Positions 13,403-20,628 of a DNA stretch of 25,799 nucleotides are shown one piece after another. Below the pieces are notes generated by a model. That model had not been told where the DNA came from. It did no database searches and worked only from the letters and a program-made list of their open reading frames with translations. Source of the stretch: DATIJJ01 sp964612855 (lineage in GTDB: Bacteria > Pseudomonadota > Gammaproteobacteria > DSM-16500); the NCBI GenBank assembly GCA_964612855.1, contig CAZTDR010000039.1, positions 1-25,799 on the forward strand, read 5' to 3'. A program made the translations under genes and the position numbers. How positions within the stretch are numbered: the stretch's first letter is position 1; every line of letters begins with the position of its first letter.

Positions 13403-14674
13403 TTAAGGAAGCATAGATCGGGTGGATTTTTTTTTCTTGCGCCTTGTTGTTGTGTTCTGTTGCTGATTAGGACGATGAGCAAAGGTTGTCGCTCCGCTTG
13501 CGTTAGAAAAGTAAGAGGCATTCGTATTCTTGTGGGCTGAGGGTACTTTATTCACAGGCATGGGTTTTTTTTTGCTCTCAGGAGGAGCAGAAAACGTCGC
13601 GTTTAAGCGCTTAAGTATATTGGAAGTATAGGTGTTGTCGGGCTCTTTGGCCGGAATAATTTTATTTTGGTCTTCTTCGTCTGGGAAAAAAGTCCTTGCT
13701 AGGAGATACCCGGGATCGAAAGAATGAAAGAAATTACTGCATTTTGTGAGCATACTTTTTTTATCATTTGACGATTCTTTAGGTTGCGAAAAAACGCCGT
13801 TAGGAGATGCATTTTCCATTTGTCTTTCAGACGGTTCGTCAATAATACTGAGTGTAGTCGCATTGGCAAAAGAAGAAGATGCTGTGCTATAAGAAGCATT
13901 TTGCGCTATCGGTCTGAGAATGGTTTGTATCTCGCTAGCTAAAAAAACTTGTTGATCAGTTTCATCTCCTTTTGCAAAAGTACCTACGGGTTCTTGAGAT
14001 GCCGAACTGCAAACCAGTGTTAAACTATCTGAAAAATCCGGCTCTAGGGGCAAGGGTGCAGTCAGCGTTGGTAAGGTTGGAGATGATAAAACAGATTCGG
14101 AGCCCATGTCGGCATTATTATCGCTCGAATCAGGAGAGGCACTTTCTGTGACTGGGGGCAGAATGATAGGCGTTGGTAATGGATCGCCTGTTTTTTGTTG
14201 GGATTCTTGTGGTTGAGAGGCGACAAGATTCGTTATTGGCGGATTAAGATCCATTGAAGTGGGGCTTAATAAGGATGTAGTCGCTTCCGCATTGACATCG
14301 CTATCTTCTGGATATTCGCTACTCATAAATGGTGGAGTTTCGTCAATGAAAGCTTCGGCAGAGACTGAGCTTTGCGGCGATGCACTCGGCAACATGGGGC
14401 TAGATGATGGAGCAGGTGCTTGAGCTTGTTCATTATTATTAGCCAATGGAGCAAGGCTTTCTGATATAATTGGCAGCTCAATCGAGTTTAGCGCTTTATC
14501 TGGGAGCGGGGTTTGTTTATTTTCGGCTGCTACGGGTTGGTTTTCTGGTGGATTGGTTGGCACGATAGAACCTACCATTACAAAGTCTTCATCTTTATCC
14601 CAGACTTCAGAAATATTTTCAGCTGAACCCTTTTTATTTTTTTGACCTTGCCCAATACCAAAATACCTCAGCAT
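13403..14674 (-). CDS. low-complexity Ser/Pro-rich protein, candidate Dot/Icm effector
   Basis: 423 residues, no recognised domain. It starts MLRYFGIGQGQKNKKG. An acidic-aromatic motif DEDFVMV at 28-34 fits the LC3-interacting-region pattern. Residues about 40-330 are low complexity, rich in Ser, Pro, Thr, Glu and Asp. A more ordered stretch is near 310-345 (LTKCSNFFHSFDPGYLLARTFFPDEEDQNK). A basic tail carries RRKKKK at 411-416. There is no signal peptide and no membrane segment. GGGAAGAG precedes the ATG with good spacing. It is monocistronic between rph (convergent) and a repeat and tRNA. A long intrinsically disordered bacterial protein with eukaryote-like short motifs next to a Dot/Icm locus suggests a secreted effector, but that is inference. 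Confidence 0.8.
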   Translation of the reverse strand: MLRYFGIGQGQKNKKGSAENISEVWDKDEDFVMVGSIVPTNPPENQPVAAENKQTPLPDKALNSIELPIISESLAPLANNNEQAQAPAPSSSPMLPSASPQSSVSAEAFIDETPPFMSSEYPEDSDVNAEATTSLLSPTSMDLNPPITNLVASQPQESQQKTGDPLPTPIILPPVTESASPDSSDNNADMGSESVLSSPTLPTLTAPLPLEPDFSDSLTLVCSSASQEPVGTFAKGDETDQQVFLASEIQTILRPIAQNASYSTASSSFANATTLSIIDEPSERQMENASPNGVFSQPKESSNDKKSMLTKCSNFFHSFDPGYLLARTFFPDEEDQNKIIPAKEPDNTYTSNILKRLNATFSAPPESKKKPMPVNKVPSAHKNTNASYFSNASGATTFAHRPNQQQNTTTRRKKKKSTRSMLP

Positions 14675-14720
14675 ATCTACTCTTCCCTAAGTTATTTAAA
14701 ATAATTATCGTTGCGCAAAT

Positions 14721-14802
14721 TGTAGGGGACAAAATTTTTAGCAAAGCCGTAGGCATGGCGTGCCGTGCCCTGGCAGCGTTGCTAAAAATTTTGTCTCCTA
14801 CA
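14721..14802. mobile_element. 82-bp MITE-like element with 24-bp terminal inverted repeats
   Basis: TGTAGGGGACAAAATTTTTA-GCAA at 14721-14744 and its reverse complement at 14779-14802 match at 23 of 24 positions. The centre has GGCATGGCGTGCCGTGCCC, related to the central hairpin of the shorter copies at 5605-5658, 23621-23674 and 25332-25386. It is probably the full-length form of that repeat family. It lies upstream of the 423-residue gene. Confidence 0.8.
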
Positions 14803-14959
14803 GAGATTTGTTGATTCTAGCGACAGAGTCTTAACGTAAGCTTAAGAATAATAAAAGTTTTTGGAGTGTTTTTTTGCAAAGAGTAGGAAAAAAGTAAGTA
14901 TTGGATCAGGTATATTCGAACCTGCAACATGGGATCATCCACGATGTTGTTTTTCTTAA
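14803..14959. other. non-coding interval upstream of tRNA-Leu
   Basis: No gene is seen here. CAACAT (14925-14930) can pair with ATGTTG (14944-14949), which runs into TTTTTC; this looks like an intrinsic terminator on the + strand, although no + strand gene precedes it. The rest is AT-rich and without visible structure. Confidence 0.4.
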
Positions 14960-14988
14960 TTGACAAAAAAAATCTGACTCAGTAAAGT
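14960..14988 (+). promoter_or_regulatory. strong sigma70 promoter of tRNA-Leu
   Basis: A consensus -35 TTGACA (14960-14965) is separated by exactly 17 nt from TAAAGT (14983-14988) as -10. The mature tRNA begins 9 nt after the -10 box, so the 5' leader is only a few bases. Confidence 0.8.
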
Positions 14989-14997
14989 GCTCTACTC

Positions 14998-15081
14998 GCC
15001 GGGATGGTGGAATTGGTAGACACGCAAGTTTCAGGTACTTGTAGGGGAAACCCTGTGGAGGTTCGAGTCCTCTTCTCGGCA
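14998..15081 (+). tRNA. tRNA-Leu (anticodon CAG)
   Basis: An 84-nt class II tRNA. The acceptor stem GCCGGGA pairs with TCTCGGC, with discriminator A at 15081. The anticodon stem is CAAGT/ACTTG (15025-15029, 15037-15041) around the loop TTCAGGT, giving anticodon CAG at 15032-15034 for codon CUG. A long variable arm follows. The T arm is GGAGG-TTCGAGT-CCTCT. CCA is not encoded and must be added after transcription. Confidence 0.96.
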
Positions 15082-15129
15082 TAGGTTTTTGGGTTATTCG
15101 TGGGATGCTTTATTGAGGGGGAGTAGACA

Positions 15130-15156
15130 GGTCCCCGACAAAAGCATTCGGGGATG
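15130..15156. repeat. CATCCCCGA hairpin repeat, copy 2
   Basis: CCCCGA (15133-15138) and TCGGGG (15148-15153) enclose a loop containing AAAAGCAT, flanked by GGT and ATGAC. It lies between the tRNA-Leu 3' end and the purA stop (convergent), where it may end transcription. Confidence 0.75.
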
Positions 15157-15167
15157 ACTGGGGGCGA

Positions 15168-16496
15168 TTAAACTGCTGCGTTGACGGCTTGGTCATTCAA
15201 AGAAACCGCCAATGGGTGGCGCAAAATAATCGTTTCATTGCGATCGGGGCCTGTTGAAATAATATCAATTGGTACCCCCGCTAATTTCTCAATGCGTAAC
15301 AAATAATTTTGTGCATTTTTCGGTAGCGCTGCGAACGTTTTCACACCGAATGTGGATTCTTTCCAACCAGGAAATTCTTCATAAATCGGTTCGCATGCAG
15401 CAAGATCGGCAGCTTCTGTCGGCATATCTACAATTTCTTGGCCGCGTAAACGATAATGCGTACAGACACGCACTGTCTCTAATCCATCCAAGACATCTAA
15501 TTTAGTAATGCATAATCCAGAAAAACTATTCAATTGCATCGAGCGACGCAAAATCACCATATCCAACCAACCACAACGTCGCGGACGACCCGTTACCGAA
15601 CCAAATTCATTACCGCGCTCGGCCAGACGCTTGCCGGTCTCATCTTGCAATTCAGTCGGGAAAGGACCTGCGCCAACACGTGTCGTATAGGCTTTCATAA
15701 TCCCTAACACATAATCAAAATAACGGGGACCAAAACCACTGCCTACACTGGCCGCTCCTGCCACCGTGTTAGAGGACGTGACATACGGATAGGTACCATG
15801 ATCAATATCCAATAACGTTCCTTGCGCGCCTTCAAAAATAATATTGCTGCCTTTTAGGCGATGTTGCGCCAACAAAGCCGAAACATCCGCACGCATGGGA
15901 CGCAATTGCGGCACCAGTGCTAAGGTTGAATCGCGTACTTGTTGAAAATCAACAGGGTCTTGATGATGATAATGTTGTAAAACAAAATTGTGATAATCGA
16001 GCACTTCTTCTAATTTCGCGCTAAATTGTTTTTCATCAAACAAATCACCAAAACGTAAAGCTCGACGCGCGATTTTATCTTCGTAAGCCGGACCAATACC
16101 GCGCCCTGTCGTCCCAATTGCGGCTTTACCTTTGGCTTTTTCTCGCGCCTGATCGAGTGCAACGTGATAAGGTAAAATCAATACGCAGGCTTCGCTAATA
16201 CGTAATCGTTCTGTGACTTTAACGCCTCTACGTTCTAATTCGCTGATTTCTTGCAACAAGGCTGTAGGCGATAACACCACACCATTACCAATCAAACATG
16301 CCACATTGGGATGCAAAATACCGGAAGGGATTAAGCGTAAAATCGTTTTTTCACCGTTAATTACTAAGGTGTGGCCAGCATTATGGCCACCTTGAAAACG
16401 GGTGACAACCGATGCTTGATCCATTAGCAAATCAACTACTTTACCTTTTCCTTCGTCGCCCCACTGAGCGCCGAGAATAATAATACTTTTGCCCAT
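15168..16496 (-). CDS. purA: adenylosuccinate synthetase
   Basis: 442 residues; family length is about 430. The GTP-binding loop GDEGKGK is at 13-19, with catalytic Asp14. GGHNAGHT and the IGTTGRGIGPAYEDK stretch follow. Near the C-terminus are VTGRPRRCGWLD, ITKLDVLDGLE and STGPDRNETI. It converts IMP and aspartate to adenylosuccinate with GTP, the first committed step to AMP. It starts 1 nt after the hflC stop, so it is the last gene of the hfq-hflX-hflK-hflC-purA cluster. It is convergent with tRNA-Leu. Confidence 0.98.
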   Translation of the reverse strand: MGKSIIILGAQWGDEGKGKVVDLLMDQASVVTRFQGGHNAGHTLVINGEKTILRLIPSGILHPNVACLIGNGVVLSPTALLQEISELERRGVKVTERLRISEACVLILPYHVALDQAREKAKGKAAIGTTGRGIGPAYEDKIARRALRFGDLFDEKQFSAKLEEVLDYHNFVLQHYHHQDPVDFQQVRDSTLALVPQLRPMRADVSALLAQHRLKGSNIIFEGAQGTLLDIDHGTYPYVTSSNTVAGAASVGSGFGPRYFDYVLGIMKAYTTRVGAGPFPTELQDETGKRLAERGNEFGSVTGRPRRCGWLDMVILRRSMQLNSFSGLCITKLDVLDGLETVRVCTHYRLRGQEIVDMPTEAADLAACEPIYEEFPGWKESTFGVKTFAALPKNAQNYLLRIEKLAGVPIDIISTGPDRNETIILRHPLAVSLNDQAVNAAV

Positions 16497-16497
16497 G

Positions 16498-17418
16498 TTA
16501 ATGTCTCGTATTGGTGTTAACGCTATTTTGTGCGCTATGGAAATAATTAAAGAATTGTCCTTCTGGTTTTAAAACCAAGAGATCCGTTTTGTGTGCAAAA
16601 CTATTTTCATATGCTTGTAAGCTGCGATAAAAAGCATAAAAATTCGGATTTGCATTATAAGCTTGTGCATAAATTTGCGCAGCATCTAAATCACCTTTCG
16701 CTCGAATAGAAGCGCCTTGCATTAAAGCTTGTGCTTTGATGACGGTCACACGCTGATCCGCCAACGCACGAACTTCTTCAGATTTTTCAATCCCTTCTGC
16801 CCGTTTAGCTTCCGCAAATTGCTTACGCTCTGTTTCCATGCGCTTGAACACAGATCCCATCACATCCGGCGGTAATGTAATTTGCTGGATGCGAACATCG
16901 ACCACATTGATGCCTTGATCTTTACCAATGTTATCGGCTTGCTCGCGTATAGCTGCCATTAGAGAAGCACGGCCCGAGGAGATCACTTGATCACTCGTGC
17001 GTCTGCCATATTCGGCGCGGACGATATCATTCAATCGCTGCTCAAGCAATGTTTCGGCCCAACCAATGCTGCCGCCGGTGCTCGTATAAAAGCGCGAAAG
17101 ATTGTTAATATGCCATTTTGCAAAATATTCAACGACGAGATACGTCTGCTCTTTCGTCACGACCGTTAAGGATTTGCTCGAGGTAGCGGCCAATTCTTGC
17201 ATGCGCATATCAAATACCCGAACCGTATCAATAAACGGAATTTTAGCGTGGAACCCTGGACGTAACACATCAGGCTCACCCGCTTTGCCGATGGTGACAA
17301 TTTTACCTAAACGTAAAATTAATGCCGCTGAGCCCTCTTGGACAGTAAAAAAGCTTAAACTGCAGATAAATAAAACCACCGCTGCCACAACCGCCGCATA
17401 TACTCTAGTTGGAGTCAT
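16498..17418 (-). CDS. hflC: FtsH protease modulator HflC
   Basis: 306 residues from the ATG at 17418, which has AGGAGA just upstream; the frame is open farther to 17439, but those seven residues lie inside hflK without a ribosome-binding site. An N-terminal membrane anchor (about 7-28) precedes the SPFH/band-7 domain, with VQEGSAALILRLGKI, PGFHAKIPFIDTVRVFDMR and the later coiled region ERKQFAEAKRAEGIEKSEEVRALADQ. HflC forms a large periplasmic-side complex with HflK that encloses and restrains the membrane protease FtsH. The start overlaps hflK by 14 nt. Confidence 0.96.
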   Translation of the reverse strand: MTPTRVYAAVVAAVVLFICSLSFFTVQEGSAALILRLGKIVTIGKAGEPDVLRPGFHAKIPFIDTVRVFDMRMQELAATSSKSLTVVTKEQTYLVVEYFAKWHINNLSRFYTSTGGSIGWAETLLEQRLNDIVRAEYGRRTSDQVISSGRASLMAAIREQADNIGKDQGINVVDVRIQQITLPPDVMGSVFKRMETERKQFAEAKRAEGIEKSEEVRALADQRVTVIKAQALMQGASIRAKGDLDAAQIYAQAYNANPNFYAFYRSLQAYENSFAHKTDLLVLKPEGQFFNYFHSAQNSVNTNTRH

Positions 17419-18571
17419 TTTGTATCTCCTTGTTCGCACCCGCTAGAGATTGTTTGAATAATTTATCTAACGGTAAGTACACTAAATTATTGCCCGCGTT
17501 CACATCGACCAATACTTTCGTCGTGTTTTGCAAGATGGTCTGCATGGTATCTAAATACATTCTTTCTCGAGTCACCTCAGGGGAGGTCGAATACACTTTT
17601 AATATTGCTTGATAACGAGCGACATTGGCTTGTGCTGTCAACACGACCTGCTGCTGATAACCATTCGCATCAGCTAGGGTGCGGGCTGCATTCCCTTGTG
17701 CAATAGGAACAACTTTACTAGCATAGGCTTGGGCTTGTTGAATGTAAGTAGCGCGATCTTGATCCGCACGATTGACATCGTTAAACGCTGCACGGACTTG
17801 ATCAGGTGCTTGAACTTTACGTAACGTGACAGCCAATATTTCTAAACCTGAGTTATAACTTTGTAAGACTTGTCGAGAGCGCTCTAACACAGCGGAACTT
17901 AAAAATTCACGACCTGTTGTTAACACTTCATCGAGCTTCATGGTACCCACCACATCCGATAAAGAGCCTGATGCGACTTGTTGGATAGTATCGTCAGGGT
18001 TCACAATATTAAACAAATAGGCTTGCGGATTGCTAATACGGTACTGAACGTTCAACTCAACATTGACCAAGTTTTTGGATTGGTCAGCCGGGGTTGCCAA
18101 TTTCTTTGATGGATCTAACGTGACAACTTGACTTGGTAAATCACTTTGATCAGAGGATTTAGTCAGAAAATCGCCTTGCAAAGAAAAAGAAAAAATCTTT
18201 TGCACATCGACTGTATATTTACTTTCAATGAAACGTGCGAACCAATGCAATCCGGGTTGTAAGGTTTGGGCATATTTGCCTAACCGCAAAATAACGGTTT
18301 CTTCCGCTGGGTTCACAATAAAAAATCCGGATAAAAACCAAAGCATTATGACAACAGCTGCGCCGAGTCCGATGCTATAATTTAACCCTTTAGAATTTGA
18401 GGGTTGCGAACGATTATCACCGCCCCCCATACTTTTTTTCTGCGTCAAAAAACCCTTTAATTTACGCAGCGCATCCCCGACCAATTTATCTAAATCAGGG
18501 GGAGTTTGGTCGCGCTTGCCATTCCAAGGGTCTTGATTTTTATTGTTGTCACCGGGCTCATTCCACGGCAT
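17405..18571 (-). CDS. hflK: FtsH protease modulator HflK
   Basis: 388 residues. The N-terminal MPWNEPGDNNKNQDPWN is the usual HflK start. One membrane segment lies near 70-90 (SIGLGAAVVIMLWFLSGFFIV), followed by VNPAEETVILRLGKYAQTLQPGLHW and the SPFH domain with NVELNVQYRISNPQAYLFNI. A coiled-coil region and the C-terminal NNLVYLPLDKL end it. It partners with HflC to regulate FtsH. It overlaps hflC by 14 nt. A 180-bp gap with two hairpin repeats separates it from hflX, unlike the tight spacing elsewhere in this cluster. Confidence 0.96.
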   Translation of the reverse strand: MPWNEPGDNNKNQDPWNGKRDQTPPDLDKLVGDALRKLKGFLTQKKSMGGGDNRSQPSNSKGLNYSIGLGAAVVIMLWFLSGFFIVNPAEETVILRLGKYAQTLQPGLHWFARFIESKYTVDVQKIFSFSLQGDFLTKSSDQSDLPSQVVTLDPSKKLATPADQSKNLVNVELNVQYRISNPQAYLFNIVNPDDTIQQVASGSLSDVVGTMKLDEVLTTGREFLSSAVLERSRQVLQSYNSGLEILAVTLRKVQAPDQVRAAFNDVNRADQDRATYIQQAQAYASKVVPIAQGNAARTLADANGYQQQVVLTAQANVARYQAILKVYSTSPEVTRERMYLDTMQTILQNTTKVLVDVNAGNNLVYLPLDKLFKQSLAGANKEIQNDSN

Positions 18572-18666
18572 AGCTCGCTCCCGTTTTAAATACTAAAGAT
18601 GAAAAGTGAATTTTAGAGGGGTATGAGGGGATTCGCAACTCATTACTCCATATTTCCTCAATAGCT

Positions 18667-18697
18667 GGTGGGGCACGCTACGCTTTGCCCACCCTAC
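18667..18697. repeat. short hairpin repeat GGTGGGGCA...TGCCCACCCTAC
   Basis: GGTGGGGCA and TGCCCACC form an 8-bp stem with one unpaired G and a loop of about 12 nt. It ends in CCACCCTAC-type sequence like the 100-bp element at 13264-13363. It lies in the hflX-hflK gap. Confidence 0.6.
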
Positions 18698-18708
18698 GAT
18701 GGCCGCGG

Positions 18709-18736
18709 CATCCCCGAAATGTTTTTATCGGGGATA
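18709..18736. repeat. CATCCCCGA hairpin repeat, copy 3
   Basis: CCCCGA and TCGGGG enclose AATGTTTTTA, within CAT...GATA flanks. It is the third clear copy of the family seen at 2998-3024 and 15130-15156, and stands 16 bp downstream of the hflX stop on the minus strand. Confidence 0.75.
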
Positions 18737-18751
18737 ATGGTTTGTGTGGCT

Positions 18752-20005
18752 TTAAGCCAACCCCATCCTCTCCCACTCTTTCTTGGCCAATCGAACCAGC
18801 AAATGATAACACCCTTCTTCATCGATTTGCTCAGAGATAACCGCGGCTAATCGATATAATTCTGCACGTAATTTCGCTTGCGCTGGCATTAAAATCACCG
18901 TTTGCTGCAGGATATCTTTACTTAATGATTTCGTGATTGCTTGATGCAACTCATTAATACCTAAGCCTTCTTGTGCCGAAACACGGATGCGCTTCACTTT
19001 ATTTTTGTCGTCGTAATCCAAACCGGGCAATACGTTTGGACAAAGATCGATTTTGTTATAAACCATCACTTGGGGAACGCTTGCAGCGCCTATGCTATCT
19101 AATACTGTCTGCACTTGGGTGATATGCACCAATTTGTTTTCATTGCTCGCATCCACAACATGTAACAAGAGATCCGCTTCACAGACTTCTTGTAATGTTG
19201 CGCGAAAGGCATCGACTAAATCATGCGGTAAATGCCGAATAAATCCGACCGTATCGGCTAAAATCACGGGGCCTAATTCCGGCAACTCCATTCGTCGCAA
19301 TGTCGGATCCAATGTCGCAAATAACCGATCAGCAGAATAAACTTCAGCCCCTGTCAATCGATTAAATAATGTGGATTTACCTGCGTTCGTATAGCCGACT
19401 AAGGCAACGGTTGGAATAGTTGCGCGCTTACGAGCGCGACGCCCTTGCTCACGTTGCTGGCGCACTCGAATTAAACGCTGCAAAATAAATTTAATACGTG
19501 TTCGAATCAAACGGCGGTCGGTTTCTAATTGGGTTTCTCCCGGACCTCGCAAGCCAATTCCTCCACGCTGTCGCTCCAAATGCGTCCAGCCCCGCACTAA
19601 ACGAGTCGATAAATGTCGCAACATAGCCAACTCTACCTGCAATTTACCTTCAAAACTGCGGGCACGTTGTGCAAAAATATCCAAAATTAAACCGGTGCGA
19701 TCAATCACCCTGCATTCGAAAAATTTTTCTAAATTGCGTTCTTGTGCGGGCGATAATACATGATTAACAATGATTAATTCAGCTTGATGTAATTGAGCGG
19801 AACGCCGAATTTCTTCTGCCTTTCCGCTTCCTACAAAATATTTAGGGTCAGGTGAGGGACGCGAACCTGTAATGATGTCGACAGGTATTGCTCCTGCAGA
19901 TTCTGCAAGCTCTTGTAATTCGAGCAAGTCTTCTTGCATACCATCTGCAGGAAAATCAATATGAACGAGTACGGCGCGCTCTCCGCCTTCGGGGCGGTCA
20001 ATCAA
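18752..20005 (-). CDS. hflX: ribosome-associated GTPase HflX
   Basis: 417 residues. The N-terminal HflX domain has VITGSRPSPDPKYFVGSGKAEEI-type sequence and then VIDRTGLILDIFAQRA. The subdomain RGWTHLERQRGGIGLRGPGETQLETDRRLI precedes the G domain with G1 GYTNAGKS, G3 DTVGF and G4 NKID. HflX splits stalled 70S ribosomes under heat stress. The likely start is a TTG at 20005. No ATG is available until residue 23, and alignment with the E. coli start (FDRYDAGEQAVLVHI) supports the TTG, with GAGAG upstream. It follows hfq by 18 nt. Confidence 0.95.
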   Translation of the reverse strand: MIDRPEGGERAVLVHIDFPADGMQEDLLELQELAESAGAIPVDIITGSRPSPDPKYFVGSGKAEEIRRSAQLHQAELIIVNHVLSPAQERNLEKFFECRVIDRTGLILDIFAQRARSFEGKLQVELAMLRHLSTRLVRGWTHLERQRGGIGLRGPGETQLETDRRLIRTRIKFILQRLIRVRQQREQGRRARKRATIPTVALVGYTNAGKSTLFNRLTGAEVYSADRLFATLDPTLRRMELPELGPVILADTVGFIRHLPHDLVDAFRATLQEVCEADLLLHVVDASNENKLVHITQVQTVLDSIGAASVPQVMVYNKIDLCPNVLPGLDYDDKNKVKRIRVSAQEGLGINELHQAITKSLSKDILQQTVILMPAQAKLRAELYRLAAVISEQIDEEGCYHLLVRLAKKEWERMGLA

Positions 20006-20023
20006 TTCAATACTCTCTTATTT

Positions 20024-20314
20024 TTATTCTTCTTTTTCAGTAATGGATTGTTCATTCGTGCTATGACTATTTGCTGCTCCACTGGTGTTGCTATAGTCCA
20101 TGGGCGAAGAAACATTACGCGCTGGAACAACGGTGGATATTGCATGTTTATATACCATTTGACTCACTGTATTCTTGAGCAATACAACAAATTGATCAAA
20201 TGACTCAATCAACCCTTGCAACTTGATGCCATTAACCAAATAAATTGAAACAGGAACCTTTTCTTTTCGTAAGGTATTTAAGAAAGGATCTTGTAATGAT
20301 GGCCCTTTTGTCAT
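20024..20314 (-). CDS. hfq: RNA chaperone Hfq
   Basis: 96 residues from the ATG at 20314, preceded by GGAG at 9-nt spacing. The start TKGPSLQDPFLNTLRKEKVPVSIYLVNGIKLQG and the Sm2 motif MVYKHAISTVVP are nearly identical to E. coli Hfq (SLQDPFLN, YKHAISTVVP). The frame runs upstream to 20356 but that part does not look like Hfq. The C-terminal tail (NVSSPMDYSNTSGAANSHSTNEQSITEKEE) is disordered. Hfq hexamers pair small RNAs with mRNAs. It heads the hfq-hflX-hflK-hflC-purA cluster. Its upstream interval to 20628 (314 bp) contains no gene on either strand. Confidence 0.97.
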   Translation of the reverse strand: MTKGPSLQDPFLNTLRKEKVPVSIYLVNGIKLQGLIESFDQFVVLLKNTVSQMVYKHAISTVVPARNVSSPMDYSNTSGAANSHSTNEQSITEKEE

Positions 20315-20535
20315 TATATTATTCTCCATATAATCTGATACATCCCAAAGATACACATTTTTTCATAAAATTAAAGCCCGTTGAGAATACTCTACTCACC
20401 GGCAAATTAGCAAGAATTTCATTCTGCCGATAAAACAATCCTGCAATAAAACCCCTAAAAATAGCTATAAAACCCTTTACTCTGACATAGAATAGGGCGA
20501 ATGTCTTACACGACAGAAACGCTTTAGGCATTTGC

Positions 20536-20563
20536 TTGTACTTTCATTTTTATTTACTATACT
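20536..20563 (+). promoter_or_regulatory. candidate promoter for the gene at 20629
   Basis: TTGTAC (20536-20541) and TATACT (20558-20563) with a 16-nt spacer. Transcription would begin near 20570, giving a leader of about 58 nt. No clear ribosome-binding site precedes the ATG at 20629. Confidence 0.5.
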
Positions 20564-20628
20564 TTTGGTATTAATACATGATTTCCTTTATCCCACTTTT
20601 AGATAGCTAATTACTTAATCCCAACACT

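Noticed and set aside
14900..14950. tRNA-like T-arm on the minus strand (GCAGGTTCGAATATACCTG) near tRNA-Leu
   Set aside because: The stem around the loop has the wrong loop size, and no acceptor, D or anticodon arms can be built; probably chance, though an old tRNA or attachment-site fragment cannot be excluded.
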